Shown here: one piece after another, positions 10,057 through 19,060 of the stretch | How the letters are laid out: the number at the start of each line of letters is the position of its first letter | Position numbering within the stretch: the stretch's first letter is position 1 | Source of the DNA: Candidatus Poribacteria bacterium | GTDB taxonomy: Bacteria; Poribacteria; WGA-4E; WGA-3G | Assembly (NCBI GenBank): GCA_022827185.1 | Contig: JAJDTM010000005.1 | Location: 248,001-312,000 of the forward strand | Direction of reading: 5' to 3' | Length of the DNA: 64,000 nucleotides | Program-made: the position numbers and the translations under genes | The notes under the pieces: generated by a model | The model's input: the letters and a program-made list of their open reading frames with translations, nothing else | Databases searched by the model: none | What the model was told of the DNA's origin: nothing

Positions 10057-11517
10057 ATGCCTGCAGTACAAACGCCACTACCAAACTATATTAATAACGC
10101 ATGGCAGGAATCAGCAGCGGACGAACTGCTTGATGTTACGAATCCCGCGACTGCGGAAGTCCTCGCGCAAGTGCCGCTTTCACCCGCCGAGGAGGTGCAT
10201 CAAGCTGCCACTGCCGCCGCCGATGCGCTCCACGAATGGCGACGTACGCCACCTGTCCAGCGCATTCAATACCTCTTTACCTTGAAAAATCTCCTTGAGG
10301 AAAACTTAGACGATATTGCCAGAACGATTACTTTGGAGTGTGGTAAGACACTTGACGAGGCAAGAGGTGAAATGCGACGTGCTATCGAGAATGTTGAGGT
10401 GGCGTGCGGGATTCCGACACTCATGCAAGGCACGAACCTTGAAGATATTGCCACGGGTATTGATGAATTCATGATCCGTCAACCTGTCGGCGTATGTGCT
10501 GCGATCGCGCCTTTTAACTTTCCGGGGATGATTACCTTCTGGTTTTTACCGTATGCTATCGCTTGTGGTAACACTTATATCGTCAAACCCTCCGAAAAAG
10601 TACCGCTCACGATGCAGAAGGTGTTTCAGTTGCTGGAACAGACCGGACTCCCCAAAGGTGTGGTCAACCTCGTTAACGGCGGACGTGAGACTGTAGATGC
10701 CATCTTAACACATCCAGACATCCGTGCTATCAGTTTTGTTGGTTCGACTGCGACTGCGAAAGCCATTTATGCGAAAGCCGCTGCAAACGGGAAACGCGTT
10801 CAATGCCAAGGCGGTGCGAAAAATCCTCTGATTATCCTCCCAGATGCCGATCCGCAGTTCACTGTCAACGCTACAACGGAAAGTGCCTTTGGGTGTGCTG
10901 GGCAGCGGTGCCTCGCGGCATCTCTGGCACTCACTGTTGGAGGTGCCCGTAATTGGTTCACAGAAGCGATCGCTGACACTGCCACCGATAGGGTTGTCGG
11001 AAATGGGTTAGAGGCAGCGGTCGAAATGGGTCCCGTTATCACTGCTGAAAGCAAGCAGCGAATTGAGGGGCTAATTCAGGCAGGTGCGGATGAAGGCGCG
11101 CAGCTGCTTGTTGACGGTAGGTATCCGAGCATACCCGGTGGTGAAAACGGTAATTTCATCCGCCCCACGATCCTCAACGGTCTTAACCCGGAGGGTGAGA
11201 TTGCTCAGACTGAGATCTTCGGACCCGTTTTAGGACTTATTCATGTTGAAACAATTGACGATGCAATTGGGATCATCAATAGCGGCAGTTACGGCAATAT
11301 GGCGTGTCTGTTTACAAGTAGCGGCGCATCTGCCCGGAAGTTCCGCTATGAGGCAGAGATCGGAAACATCGGCATTAACATCGGTGTCGCTGCGCCGATG
11401 GCGTTTTTCCCGTTCAGCGGTTGGAAGGATAGCTTTTTTGGGGATCTCCACGGTCAGAGTTGGGACGCTGTAGACTTCTTCACAGAGAAGAAAGTCGTCG
11501 TCGAACGCTGGGCATAA
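10057..11517 (+). CDS. mmsA: CoA-acylating methylmalonate-semialdehyde dehydrogenase
   Basis: Aldehyde dehydrogenase family enzyme oxidising methylmalonate or malonate semialdehyde to the acyl-CoA with NAD, used in valine and inositol breakdown. The 486 residues carry the catalytic Cys in [10 protein letters not shown], the NAD-loop pattern [13 protein letters not shown] and [20 protein letters not shown], all typical of MmsA/IolA. I chose ATG 10057 behind GGAGGA; the track start at 9991 lies inside the MITE-like element and lacks a ribosome binding site. IolE-like and IolG genes lie 8 kb downstream, so an inositol role (IolA) is possible. Confidence 0.92.
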   Translation: MPAVQTPLPNYINNAWQESAADELLDVTNPATAEVLAQVPLSPAEEVHQAATAAADALHEWRRTPPVQRIQYLFTLKNLLEENLDDIARTITLECGKTLDEARGEMRRAIENVEVACGIPTLMQGTNLEDIATGIDEFMIRQPVGVCAAIAPFNFPGMITFWFLPYAIACGNTYIVKPSEKVPLTMQKVFQLLEQTGLPKGVVNLVNGGRETVDAILTHPDIRAISFVGSTATAKAIYAKAAANGKRVQCQGGAKNPLIILPDADPQFTVNATTESAFGCAGQRCLAASLALTVGGARNWFTEAIADTATDRVVGNGLEAAVEMGPVITAESKQRIEGLIQAGADEGAQLLVDGRYPSIPGGENGNFIRPTILNGLNPEGEIAQTEIFGPVLGLIHVETIDDAIGIINSGSYGNMACLFTSSGASARKFRYEAEIGNIGINIGVAAPMAFFPFSGWKDSFFGDLHGQSWDAVDFFTEKKVVVERWA

Positions 11518-11578
11518 TCTCGCAACTTTTCCTGACGCTTCACTGACACGGAGTTTTAAAATTAATCCTCATACACGC

Positions 11579-12040
11579 GTGCGAACCGATTCACCTTTTT
11601 GGAAAATTTATCTTGACACATGTTGTCTGAGTCGGCTTTTTGATCCGCCGACACAAGAACGGATTGTTCAAGAAGCCGAAGCTATTAGACATATCCTCGC
11701 TTATTTTTCCAGACAGCATTGGCATTGGATTGTTAGTGACGTTTTGTTGAGTGAAATCAACCGGATATCAGATTTAGAAGAACGCTCTCAAATTAGAATT
11801 TGGCTAACTCTTGCACATCGAATTATTCGCGTTGGACCAACGGAGGTATCAAGAAGTTTACAACTTAAAATGTTAGGGTTCCACGAATTAGATGCCTTCC
11901 ATATCGCTTGTGCGGAAAGTGGCGAGGCAGAGATCTTCCTGACAACTGATGACAGACTGCTCAGAAGGGCACAACGTTATCATACACGACTTTATGTCCG
12001 GGTTGAGAATCCTTTTATATGGTTGCAGGAGGTGAATTGA
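11579..12040 (+). CDS. PIN-domain protein, probable ribonuclease toxin
   Basis: 153 residues with the PIN fold pattern: first acidic residue in IYLDTCCLSRLFD, a middle Glu in LLSEINR, and ELDAFHIACAESG followed by TTDDRLLRRA near the C-terminus. PIN toxins cleave RNA and are held inactive by an antitoxin. The GTG start at 11579 has only a poor ribosome binding site, so the exact start is uncertain. No antitoxin lies upstream; the next gene starts one base after the stop, so that protein is the candidate partner. Confidence 0.8.
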   Translation: MRTDSPFWKIYLDTCCLSRLFDPPTQERIVQEAEAIRHILAYFSRQHWHWIVSDVLLSEINRISDLEERSQIRIWLTLAHRIIRVGPTEVSRSLQLKMLGFHELDAFHIACAESGEAEIFLTTDDRLLRRAQRYHTRLYVRVENPFIWLQEVN

Positions 12041-12041
12041 G

Positions 12042-12428
12042 ATGAATGTTTTAGAAATGACAGATATTGAAATCTACCAACTGGGGATTAAGGAACTTAC
12101 AGAGCAAATTGGCCCAGCATATACCGAATGGTTCCTCCAGCAGTGTAAACCGCGCGCGTACGATTACACTGCTGAACGACCCAAATTGCTGACGAATACC
12201 CCAGATATCCCTACAATTGCGAAACAGATCCAGCAAGCACGCGCGATGGAGGAAAAGGAGGAACGTATCAAAACGGAGAGAGTCACCGCTTGGCGCAACG
12301 GGTTATTAGAATTGACCAACATCGAAATCTATGAGCTCGCTCTTGGTATACTTAGAGATAAACTTGATGCTTACGGATTAGCAACTTTTATCATGTATCA
12401 TTTCAAACAGACCAACAAGACTAAGTAG
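12042..12428 (+). CDS. Doubled-motif small protein, candidate antitoxin
   Basis: 128 residues with an internal repeat: LEMTDIEIYQLGIKELTEQI near residue 4 and LELTNIEIYELALGILRDKL near residue 89, separated by a charged helical linker rich in Glu/Lys/Arg. The segment between (DYTAERPKLL) resembles the DYTxERxxWL motif of small antitoxin-like proteins known from cyanobacteria and related genomes; that link is from memory. The ATG lies one base after the PIN stop behind GGAGGTG, so they are coupled. A paralog is at 14504. A reverse-order toxin-antitoxin pair is a reasonable but untested reading. Confidence 0.7.
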   Translation: MNVLEMTDIEIYQLGIKELTEQIGPAYTEWFLQQCKPRAYDYTAERPKLLTNTPDIPTIAKQIQQARAMEEKEERIKTERVTAWRNGLLELTNIEIYELALGILRDKLDAYGLATFIMYHFKQTNKTK

Positions 12429-12434
12429 GTCCTA

Positions 12435-14327
12435 TTACCACGGATGCCCATACGATGGCGCATTTACAAAACGCTCCATCCCTAATTCCAAATCAATTTC
12501 TGTGTTCGGCGGCAGCTGGACGTGGAGATACATCCCATTGATCGGAACCGTTCGCGCATCTTGACCGGTGTTGACACGCGCGGAGGTAAAGTTATGCTCA
12601 CCCATCGCGCCTGCCTGCACAATTACCTCCCTTGCTTCCGTGCTATTAAGGTTGACAAGTCGTAATTCTGTTGTATCCGCTGTCATCTTGGTGACCAATG
12701 CCCCGACATCCGGTGGAAGTCCCGGACGTTTCTGCTGTGCATCAAAATGTCGGATCCGTGTCACGAACAAGCCACCATTATAGTGGGGTAATGGCGCACC
12801 GCATGTAAGTTGGACGAGTCCTTCACATGTAACGGGGTTACGTCTCTGGAAATAAGCGTCGCCATATCCTGCCGGATCTTCATCATCATTTTCCATGTAG
12901 TTGAGGCGTTGCTCAACTTGTGATATGTTATGATTGAGGATTGCTTCTGGATATTCAGGATAATCGCCTCGCATATACGCGAGCCATCCGCCATCGCGAC
13001 CGCCGCTATCTTTCGTATGATGCCACGCGTTGATGTCAAATTCAGACCCTGTCCTTTTAGCAATCTGTTCCGCACGGTGTTGGTCGTCAGCATCCATTGA
13101 CATTGCCCACAGATGCGCCACATCAGACGGATGCATCGGCATGAATTCAAACCAACCATCAATCTGTAGAACAGTGCCATCCTCGTTTGTTATTGGATAC
13201 TGCATCCACGGACCAGGCGCATAGTTTGCAATGCCAGGATCCCCATATTTCTGCGGCACATAGAGTTGGTCGTTGTGTTCTATCCCTTGCTGTATGAGCA
13301 CATCAATCTGGGAACGCGGAAAGTCCATATAAGTTAAATCTTTGTGAAGGAGTGCAGCATTCTGTGCGGCAACACTCACCGCCTGACCGACACTATGCCA
13401 CCCATGGGGCCAACTCCAGCCATACCGTGAACCGTACCACTTACCGTCTATATGTTCACCGATTATGCCCGAAAGCCCAACGTTATCCGGTACAATCCCG
13501 TCGTTTTCTTCCGTTCGGCGAATCCATGCATCAACATATTCCTGAACCCACGCCTTGTATTTCTCATCACCTGTGAACATATACGCATTGGTAGCCAGCG
13601 TCGTAGCAGCGAGGTTGCCGACTGCATCCCCTTTTCCTTGTCGTTCATAGACAATTCGTCCCATTAGATCGCGCAATTCTTCGCTTTCCAGCATCACATC
13701 ACGACTTGTGCAGCCCGGAACATCGCTAAACGGCAAATTGTAACCCATTGACGGATAAAAAGATTCTCTTTCAAGAATCCAAAATGCCGGTCCTTTACTG
13801 CCGTTCATTACACACTTGATGATTTTGTGTTCCGGGTCGTAATTCTGTGCATCTGGATCCTCGTTCATGAAGAATCCTGCGAAGCGTATCGCGCGTTCAA
13901 CATTCTTTGTATGTGACGGATCCGCCATGCAGAGCATATAAAACAGATAGTTCCCTTCGCTTTGGTGAAACCAGTCATATCCCGGTTGATACTCTTTAAA
14001 GACCATCGGATAGTCGTGTCCTGATCCGAATCGCGCCATGTCTTTCGTGATAACCTCAAATTCGGTTTGTGCATCTACCAAGAACTGCGCATCTCCACCA
14101 AGCATGTAGAATAACGGCCAGTTGTGGAAACTTTCATAAGCATCATCTAATCCATCAAAACTTTGAAAATCCGGATGTGTTGGCCAATACAGCGTCCCGT
14201 CTGGACGCGTGTATTTCTTCAGGACCTGTGGTGCTGCGTCATTGATTTTGTCAATCAGTTCACGTTCAAGGACTGCCCACGTCGGTGGTGTTTGGAGTCG
14301 TGTCTGTGCTTCAATCGTTGGGAACAT
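12435..14327 (-). CDS. Putative (alpha/alpha)6-barrel carbohydrate-related protein
   Basis: 630 residues without a signal peptide. Repeated Trp/Tyr/His-rich segments (YESFHNWPLFYMLGGD, DWFHQSEGNYLFYMLCMADP, YGWSWPHGWHSVGQAV) and the spacing of helices resemble six-hairpin glycosidases. The last 100 residues look like a beta-sandwich cap (LRLVNLNSTEAREVIVQ). I cannot name a glycoside hydrolase family or catalytic acids with confidence. The gene is convergent with the PIN pair, with a 6-base gap between stops, and diverges from the 14504 gene. A cytoplasmic sugar-degrading or sugar-binding role is inferred. Confidence 0.75.
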   Translation of the reverse strand: MFPTIEAQTRLQTPPTWAVLERELIDKINDAAPQVLKKYTRPDGTLYWPTHPDFQSFDGLDDAYESFHNWPLFYMLGGDAQFLVDAQTEFEVITKDMARFGSGHDYPMVFKEYQPGYDWFHQSEGNYLFYMLCMADPSHTKNVERAIRFAGFFMNEDPDAQNYDPEHKIIKCVMNGSKGPAFWILERESFYPSMGYNLPFSDVPGCTSRDVMLESEELRDLMGRIVYERQGKGDAVGNLAATTLATNAYMFTGDEKYKAWVQEYVDAWIRRTEENDGIVPDNVGLSGIIGEHIDGKWYGSRYGWSWPHGWHSVGQAVSVAAQNAALLHKDLTYMDFPRSQIDVLIQQGIEHNDQLYVPQKYGDPGIANYAPGPWMQYPITNEDGTVLQIDGWFEFMPMHPSDVAHLWAMSMDADDQHRAEQIAKRTGSEFDINAWHHTKDSGGRDGGWLAYMRGDYPEYPEAILNHNISQVEQRLNYMENDDEDPAGYGDAYFQRRNPVTCEGLVQLTCGAPLPHYNGGLFVTRIRHFDAQQKRPGLPPDVGALVTKMTADTTELRLVNLNSTEAREVIVQAGAMGEHNFTSARVNTGQDARTVPINGMYLHVQLPPNTEIDLELGMERFVNAPSYGHPW

Positions 14328-14426
14328 GATTTTTACCCCTGATATTTGGATTGTAATTGGTTGCAGTATACCACATTTTGGTTTTTGTATATTCGTAAAA
14401 TTTATGTTTTGTTGAACGGAAACAGT

Positions 14427-14455
14427 TTGCTATGTGATATGGATTATGGTATAAT
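14427..14455 (+). promoter_or_regulatory. Sigma70-like promoter upstream of the 14504 gene
   Basis: TTGCTA (14427-14432) and TATAAT (14450-14455) are separated by 17 bases, with the ATG about 49 bases downstream of the -10 box. No clear Shine-Dalgarno sequence precedes the ATG. Confidence 0.55.
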
Positions 14456-14503
14456 TGCGTATCGGTAATTATCCAGCAAACAATTTATAGAACATTACCA
14501 AAC

Positions 14504-14944
14504 ATGGACATCTTAAAGATGACGGATATTGAGGTTTATGAACTTGGGACTAAAAAACTTACAGAGCAAATGGGTACGACGTATGCTGCGCAGTTTCTGC
14601 AGAAATGTAAACTACGTGACTATGATTACACTGCTGAGCGACATAAATGGCTAGCTGACGACCCGGATATCCTCACGATGGCAAAGCAGATTCAAGAGGA
14701 AAAAGTCTTGCAAGCAAAGGAAGAACGCGTTAAAGCTGAAAGAATTGCCGCGTGGCGAAACGGCTTATTGGAACTCACCGATATTGAGATCTATGAACTC
14801 GGGCTCAAAGTTCTTGCGGATAGCCTTGGTGCTTACGGGTTGTTGCGGTTTATCACGCAGCATTTTAAACACCTCAATAACAACCAACCTATTGACTCAC
14901 CACAGCAATCCGTACCCGATGGTGATATGAATAGTGTTGCGTAA
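14504..14944 (+). CDS. Doubled-motif small protein, paralog of the 12042 gene
   Basis: 146 residues with the same layout as the 12042 product: LKMTDIEVYELGTKKLTEQM, then DYDYTAERHKWLADDP, a charged linker, and a second unit LELTDIEIYELGLKVLADSL followed by a helix ending in RFITQHF. Here the DYTxERxxWL motif is intact, unlike the paralog. The C-terminal 20 residues are polar and variable. It has its own promoter. No PIN gene is adjacent; the next frame is an antitoxin-like ORF beginning right after its stop. Function unknown, possibly a toxin-antitoxin regulator. Confidence 0.75.
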   Translation: MDILKMTDIEVYELGTKKLTEQMGTTYAAQFLQKCKLRDYDYTAERHKWLADDPDILTMAKQIQEEKVLQAKEERVKAERIAAWRNGLLELTDIEIYELGLKVLADSLGAYGLLRFITQHFKHLNNNQPIDSPQQSVPDGDMNSVA

Positions 14945-14959
14945 ACTACAAATCAGACG

Positions 14960-15181
14960 ATAGAACAGAACAAATTTCCCCCTGGCTGGGACGAAGAACG
15001 CGTACAACGCGTCACTGATTATTACGAAAATCAGACGGAAGATGAAGCCGTTGCTGAAGCTGAAGCTGCATTCCAGGATGAATCTGTTACGCTGATGGAA
15101 GTCCCCACAGAATTAGTGCCTATCGTGCTTGAACTGATTTCCAAACACGCAAAGGGAAGCGATAATGCAAGACCGAACTGA
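14960..15181 (+). CDS. Antitoxin-like small ORF without a standard start codon
   Basis: Not in the ORF track. The frame after the 14504 stop reads NKFPPGWDEERVQRVTDYYE, then ENQTEDEAVAEAEAAF and MEVPTELVPIVLELISKHAK. From memory this matches a small family of about 70 residues seen next to toxin genes in cyanobacteria and similar genomes. The codon where homologs start appears here as ATA (14960-14962); no ATG, GTG or TTG lies upstream in frame before the stop at 14942. It therefore uses a rare start, depends on readthrough, or is newly inactivated. It overlaps the TPR gene start by 17 bases, which implies a former or present coupling. Confidence 0.55.
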   Translation: MEQNKFPPGWDEERVQRVTDYYENQTEDEAVAEAEAAFQDESVTLMEVPTELVPIVLELISKHAKGSDNARPN

Positions 15182-15995
15182 TTCCGAAGCCTATTACAAT
15201 CGTGGCATGGCTAACTACGAAAAACGCGAGTATGACAAAGCCATTGCAAACTTTAGTGAAGTCATAAAGCGCGAACCCGATCATGCCGATGCCTATTACA
15301 AGCGCGGCAACGCTTATGATGATAAAGTTGATTTTGACAACGCCATTGCAGACTATACCAAAACGATAGAACTCAAGCCAGATTATGCCGAAGTCTATTA
15401 CAAGCGCGGTAGAATTTACGCTGAGTACGATGCGTATGGCAAAGCCATTGCGGATTTTGGCATGACAATAAAATTTGCCCCTGAACATTCTGATGCACAT
15501 GGTTATCGCGCGGACCTTTACCGTGAAAAAGGCGAATATGACAAAGCCATTGACGGGTATAACATGGAAATAGAACTTCGCCCCGATGATCCCGAGATCT
15601 ACTATGATCGCGGTGACACTTACTGCGAAAAAGGCGAGTATGTTAAAGCCATTGAAGACTTTAGCACGGCACTGGAACTATACCCAAGATATGAAAATGC
15701 CTATATTGGACGAGGTTTTGCTCACTTCCGCGTAGGCAAATTTGAACCTGCTATTCAAGATTACAACAAGGTGTTGGAGATGCAGCCTGCCTTTAGAAAA
15801 GTTTATGCTGCACGCGGCATAATGTGGCTACATATAAGAGAATGGGATTATGCGAAATCTAATCTAACCTTTGCTCGGAATTTAGGCGCGGATATTATTG
15901 ACACATTTCATAAGTTATACGCAAGTGTTGCTGATTTTGAGATGAAGAATAATATTCAGTTACCGGAAGACCTCACAGCAATGTTGCGGCGATAA
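15165..15995 (+). CDS. Tetratricopeptide repeat protein
   Basis: 276 residues made almost entirely of TPR units of 34 residues (for example SEAYYNRGMANYEKREYDKA, then ADAYYKRGNAYDDKVDFDNA, AEVYYKRGRIYAEYDAYGKA). At least six are clear from residue 3 to 210, and a more divergent helical end follows. No signal peptide, so probably a cytoplasmic scaffold. The ATG lies inside the antitoxin-like ORF, behind AAAGGGAAG. TPR proteins bind partners; the target is unknown. Confidence 0.88.
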   Translation: MQDRTDSEAYYNRGMANYEKREYDKAIANFSEVIKREPDHADAYYKRGNAYDDKVDFDNAIADYTKTIELKPDYAEVYYKRGRIYAEYDAYGKAIADFGMTIKFAPEHSDAHGYRADLYREKGEYDKAIDGYNMEIELRPDDPEIYYDRGDTYCEKGEYVKAIEDFSTALELYPRYENAYIGRGFAHFRVGKFEPAIQDYNKVLEMQPAFRKVYAARGIMWLHIREWDYAKSNLTFARNLGADIIDTFHKLYASVADFEMKNNIQLPEDLTAMLRR

Positions 15996-16043
15996 TAGCA
16001 CCAAAATTTTGATGATATATGATTTCAATTAAAAGGAGATTGA

Positions 16044-16718
16044 ATGCCGATTTCTCGTTACTCGTTACACCAATATTCTGTTGATACATTGTTGAATTGG
16101 ATTAGAACCGAGGAGATAGTTATCCCAGAAATTCAGAGACCTTTCGTTTGGTCCCCAAACAAAGTGCGTGACTTTATTGATTCACTTTACCACGGTTATC
16201 CTGTCGGGTATCTCATCACTTGGCCGAAGTCGGATGTCTCCCTCCGAGGCGGAGAATCATCAAACCGTGAACGGGTCCTGATTGATGGACAGCAACGCAC
16301 AATGGCACTCCGAGCAGCATTGTTGGGAAAAGAAGTTTTGACCAAAAAATATAGGGAACAGCGAATTCAGATAGCTTTTCATCCCAGCAAGGAAAGTTTC
16401 GCAGTGACAACTAATGCTATCCGTAACGACCCAGAATGGATTGCTGACCTCTCCACTGTTTTCAATTCCAATTCGGGGCTGCTCCGATTAGTTGATGAGT
16501 ACTGTGAGCGAAACGACGAAGCAGACAGATATGAAATGGGAGAACGGATAGGGAGACTTCATGAGATTCGGAACAATTCTCTGGGCGTTATTGAGCTTGA
16601 TGCAGACATAGATATAGATACTGTCATGGAAATTGTTGATCGTATGAATAGAACAGGTGTGCACTTACATACAGCGGATTTCATTAGGTCTATGATGGCT
16701 GCTAACGATTCGTTATAG
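16044..16718 (+). pseudogene. DUF262 (GmrS-like) protein, truncated at the C-terminus
   Basis: 224 residues matching the N-terminal ParB/sulfiredoxin-like DUF262 domain: IPEIQRPFVWSPNKVRDFID, GYPVGYLI and LIDGQQRTMALRA, the DGQQR motif being the nucleotide-hydrolysis site of GmrSD-type defence enzymes. Family members usually continue for 150 or more residues after the point where this one ends (TADFIRSMMAANDSL). The stop comes exactly where a MITE-like element begins (16719), and no DUF262 continuation follows it. The N-domain reading frame is intact, with ATG behind AAAGGAGA, so a shortened product could still be made. Confidence 0.75.
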
Positions 16719-16875
16719 CAGGACCTGCACAAGGCGCAATAAGGCACGTCGCATTTGGGCGAGTACGCCGCAGGATTGCGCCACTACGAACCCTATCTCT
16801 TTTTAGAAAAACTGTCATTGTGAAGCCCATCTGTTGGTAGTGAAGTGATTTATCGCCTCTGTACGTAAGTCCTAA
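16719..16875. mobile_element. MITE-like element, copy E, at the DUF262 truncation point
   Basis: The right end is TGTACGTAAGTCCTA. The left end CAGGACCTGCACA differs from the family end TAGGACTTACGCA mainly by transitions. The interior carries the inverted repeat GGCGCAAT (16733) / ATTGCGCC (16775). No ORF. The element abuts the stop codon of the shortened DUF262 gene and lies upstream of the methyltransferase gene. Left-end assignment is less certain than the right. Confidence 0.5.
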
Positions 16876-16903
16876 TTTATTTTTAGAAATGGTATTATCA
16901 TGA

Positions 16904-16924
16904 TATACTGTTTTTATCAGTATA
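16904..16924. promoter_or_regulatory. Inverted repeat upstream of the methyltransferase gene
   Basis: TATACTG-TTTTTAT-CAGTATA gives 7-bp arms around a 7-base spacer, 22 bases before the ATG. The first arm contains a TATACT -10-like hexamer. An operator overlapping the promoter is plausible, as used for self-control in many restriction-modification systems, but no controller protein gene is visible. Confidence 0.45.
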
Positions 16925-16946
16925 AGGAAAGGATATATCTTAATTC

Positions 16947-18260
16947 ATGTCACCGAATGAAATTCTGGAATGGTTTGATCAGACATCTATCGACAAATCA
17001 TGGTCGTTTATTGGCTACAAACCATCGGACACGGGGAAGTGGACGCACGGTTACCACCGTTACCCTGCCAAGTTTATTCCGCAACTTGTTGAACGTTTGA
17101 TGGATATCTACATAACCAACGGCACCGCTAGTGTCAATGACCCGTTTATGGGTTGTGGGACAACCGTTGTTAGTGCTATATCGCGAGGGTTTCAAGCAAG
17201 TGGGACAGATATTAACAAAGTCGCCCATTTGGTGACTGGTGCCAAAGCCAAAGCGATCTGCCCTGACTATCTTGCTGGAAAGGTTAAACGATTTCTATCA
17301 CAAATTTCTTGTTTTGAGGCAGGATCAAGTCTGTTTCCAGTTAGTCAAGTAGAACCTCACATTCCGGAGAAACATTTAGAGAAGATTAACTATTGGTTCA
17401 CACCGGCGATTCGAGATGAACTTGGAAAGATTCTCGCCTTAATTCTTGAGGAAACAGATCCTGCCGTTCAATCCTTTCTTCTTGTTGCGTTCAGTCATGT
17501 TCTCAAAACGTGTTCAATTTGGAGCCAAGGTAGCACCAAACCCACGCGAGATATGAAAAAGCGGCCTACGCCCCCTTATGATGCTATCAAAAGACACCTT
17601 TTGAAAATGCAGAGGGGAAATGCCCAGTTTTATAACGTTGTACCGCCTGAAATAAAAGACAACTTAGATGGTTACCTAGATATCCAAATAGGTTCGGCTA
17701 CAACGCAGGCAGTTCCTGATAATGGCGTTGATTTAATTGTGAGTTCAAGTCCGTATGTGACAAGTTACGAATATGCCGATCTGCATCAACTTTCAACCCT
17801 CTGGTTGAATTTAGCGGATGATCTTAAAGAATACAAGAAGCAGTTCATTGGCACGTCCTACAAGCAATATGATGACAAACTACTATTGAGTCAAATCGCA
17901 TCCCACATTGTTGATGAAATGATGCCTAAGAGTAGGAAAAAGGCAAAGGAAATTGAAGCTTTCTTTATTGACATGCAAAAAGTCTTTAATGAAAGTTTTA
18001 GAATCCTGAAACCGGGCGGTAGGTGCTGCTACGTCATCGGAAATACGAAGTTAAAAGGTGTTGATATACTTAACGCTGAAGCATTCGCTGAATCTTTGCA
18101 ATACTCTGGTTTTAAGCTGGATCGACTCATAAAACGGGAAATTCCCTTGAAAATTCTTCCTCAGAAAAGGGATGAAAAAACGGGACGTTTTGCTAGCAAG
18201 GATAAGGCTGATTCCGAAGCATATCCAACGGAATATATCATAATTGGGTTAAAGGAATAG
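16947..18260 (+). CDS. DNA methyltransferase of a type II restriction-modification system
   Basis: 437 residues. AdoMet motif I reads NDPFMGCGTTVVSA (about residues 67-81) and the catalytic motif IV reads VSSSPYVTSYEYADL (about 269-283), the S-P-Y form of N4-cytosine or N6-adenine amino-methyltransferases; FRILKPGGRCCYVIGNT is a later fold motif. It begins with the HRYPAKFIPQLVERL segment common in this group. The two endonuclease genes follow 5 bases and 0.85 kb downstream, so its role is host DNA protection. A copy of its last residues remains between those genes. Confidence 0.88.
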   Translation: MSPNEILEWFDQTSIDKSWSFIGYKPSDTGKWTHGYHRYPAKFIPQLVERLMDIYITNGTASVNDPFMGCGTTVVSAISRGFQASGTDINKVAHLVTGAKAKAICPDYLAGKVKRFLSQISCFEAGSSLFPVSQVEPHIPEKHLEKINYWFTPAIRDELGKILALILEETDPAVQSFLLVAFSHVLKTCSIWSQGSTKPTRDMKKRPTPPYDAIKRHLLKMQRGNAQFYNVVPPEIKDNLDGYLDIQIGSATTQAVPDNGVDLIVSSSPYVTSYEYADLHQLSTLWLNLADDLKEYKKQFIGTSYKQYDDKLLLSQIASHIVDEMMPKSRKKAKEIEAFFIDMQKVFNESFRILKPGGRCCYVIGNTKLKGVDILNAEAFAESLQYSGFKLDRLIKREIPLKILPQKRDEKTGRFASKDKADSEAYPTEYIIIGLKE

Positions 18261-18265
18261 TAATC

Positions 18266-18946
18266 ATGAAGTTTGAAGATTTGAAAGATATGTACAGTGA
18301 GACGCAATTGATAGAAGGGGAGGGAGCCTATAGATCGGTTTCCCAGCTTTTGCAAAAGGCTAAAGAACGTCATAAGCAGGACTTTTTGAGGGACAAACCC
18401 GATGGGGACCATGAACAGAGTTGGCGTGCTTTCAAAGGAAAGAATTTTGAAAAATTGATTCAGCATATTATCACTGAGTCAATAGAAGCACTTGGACTTA
18501 AGGTAATCAACGGTAATCAGTTAGAAAGGAGTAAAAACCTATCGTTAGAACTGAGCCGAGTTAAGCGAAATTTGGCAATTGATTACGGGGCATTTGGGTT
18601 GCATCTACCTGATGTTGATATTGTGGTTTACAACCCCAAAGACTCTCAGGTTATCGCTGTAATTTCAAGCAAAGTTACATTACGCGAACGAATCGCTCAA
18701 ACAGGTTACTGGAAACTCAAACTTCTGGAAAGTGAGACAACGGAACACATTAAGGTCTATTTTATCACGCCAGACGAAGATGGTACCTTGACAGATACGT
18801 ATCTTCCAAAGAAAGGAAGAGCCATTGTAGAGATTGATCTTGATGGGACCTATGTACTAACGGAAGCAAATCTTGAGGAGAGCGATAAGGTTAAACTTTT
18901 TGAGCATTTTATTCAGGATTTTAAGAGACTGATCGAAGAAAACTAG
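18266..18946 (+). CDS. BsaWI-like type II restriction endonuclease, copy 1
   Basis: 226 residues. The pattern SWRAFKGKNFEKLIQHII (Glu62), LPDVDIVVYNP and VIAVISSKVTLRERIAQTGY gives a PD-(D/E)xK-type nuclease core with ISSK as the metal-site lysine motif. The layout resembles BsaWI, one of the CCGG-cutting enzymes; the family link is from memory and the target W-CCGG-W is inference. Start ATG at 18266 lies 5 bases after the methyltransferase stop, and the ribosome binding site AAAGGAA lies in that gene's end. A paralog follows at 19106. Confidence 0.75.
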   Translation: MKFEDLKDMYSETQLIEGEGAYRSVSQLLQKAKERHKQDFLRDKPDGDHEQSWRAFKGKNFEKLIQHIITESIEALGLKVINGNQLERSKNLSLELSRVKRNLAIDYGAFGLHLPDVDIVVYNPKDSQVIAVISSKVTLRERIAQTGYWKLKLLESETTEHIKVYFITPDEDGTLTDTYLPKKGRAIVEIDLDGTYVLTEANLEESDKVKLFEHFIQDFKRLIEEN

Positions 18947-19060
18947 TATTTTATCCGTTTTTCAACGCGGTGGAGTATTTTTTTATAGGGCATCTACTGC
19001 ATCGCAACAGCAATCCAAGATGGAACGGACTTCGCACTATGCTTCGTCCACTACACAAGT

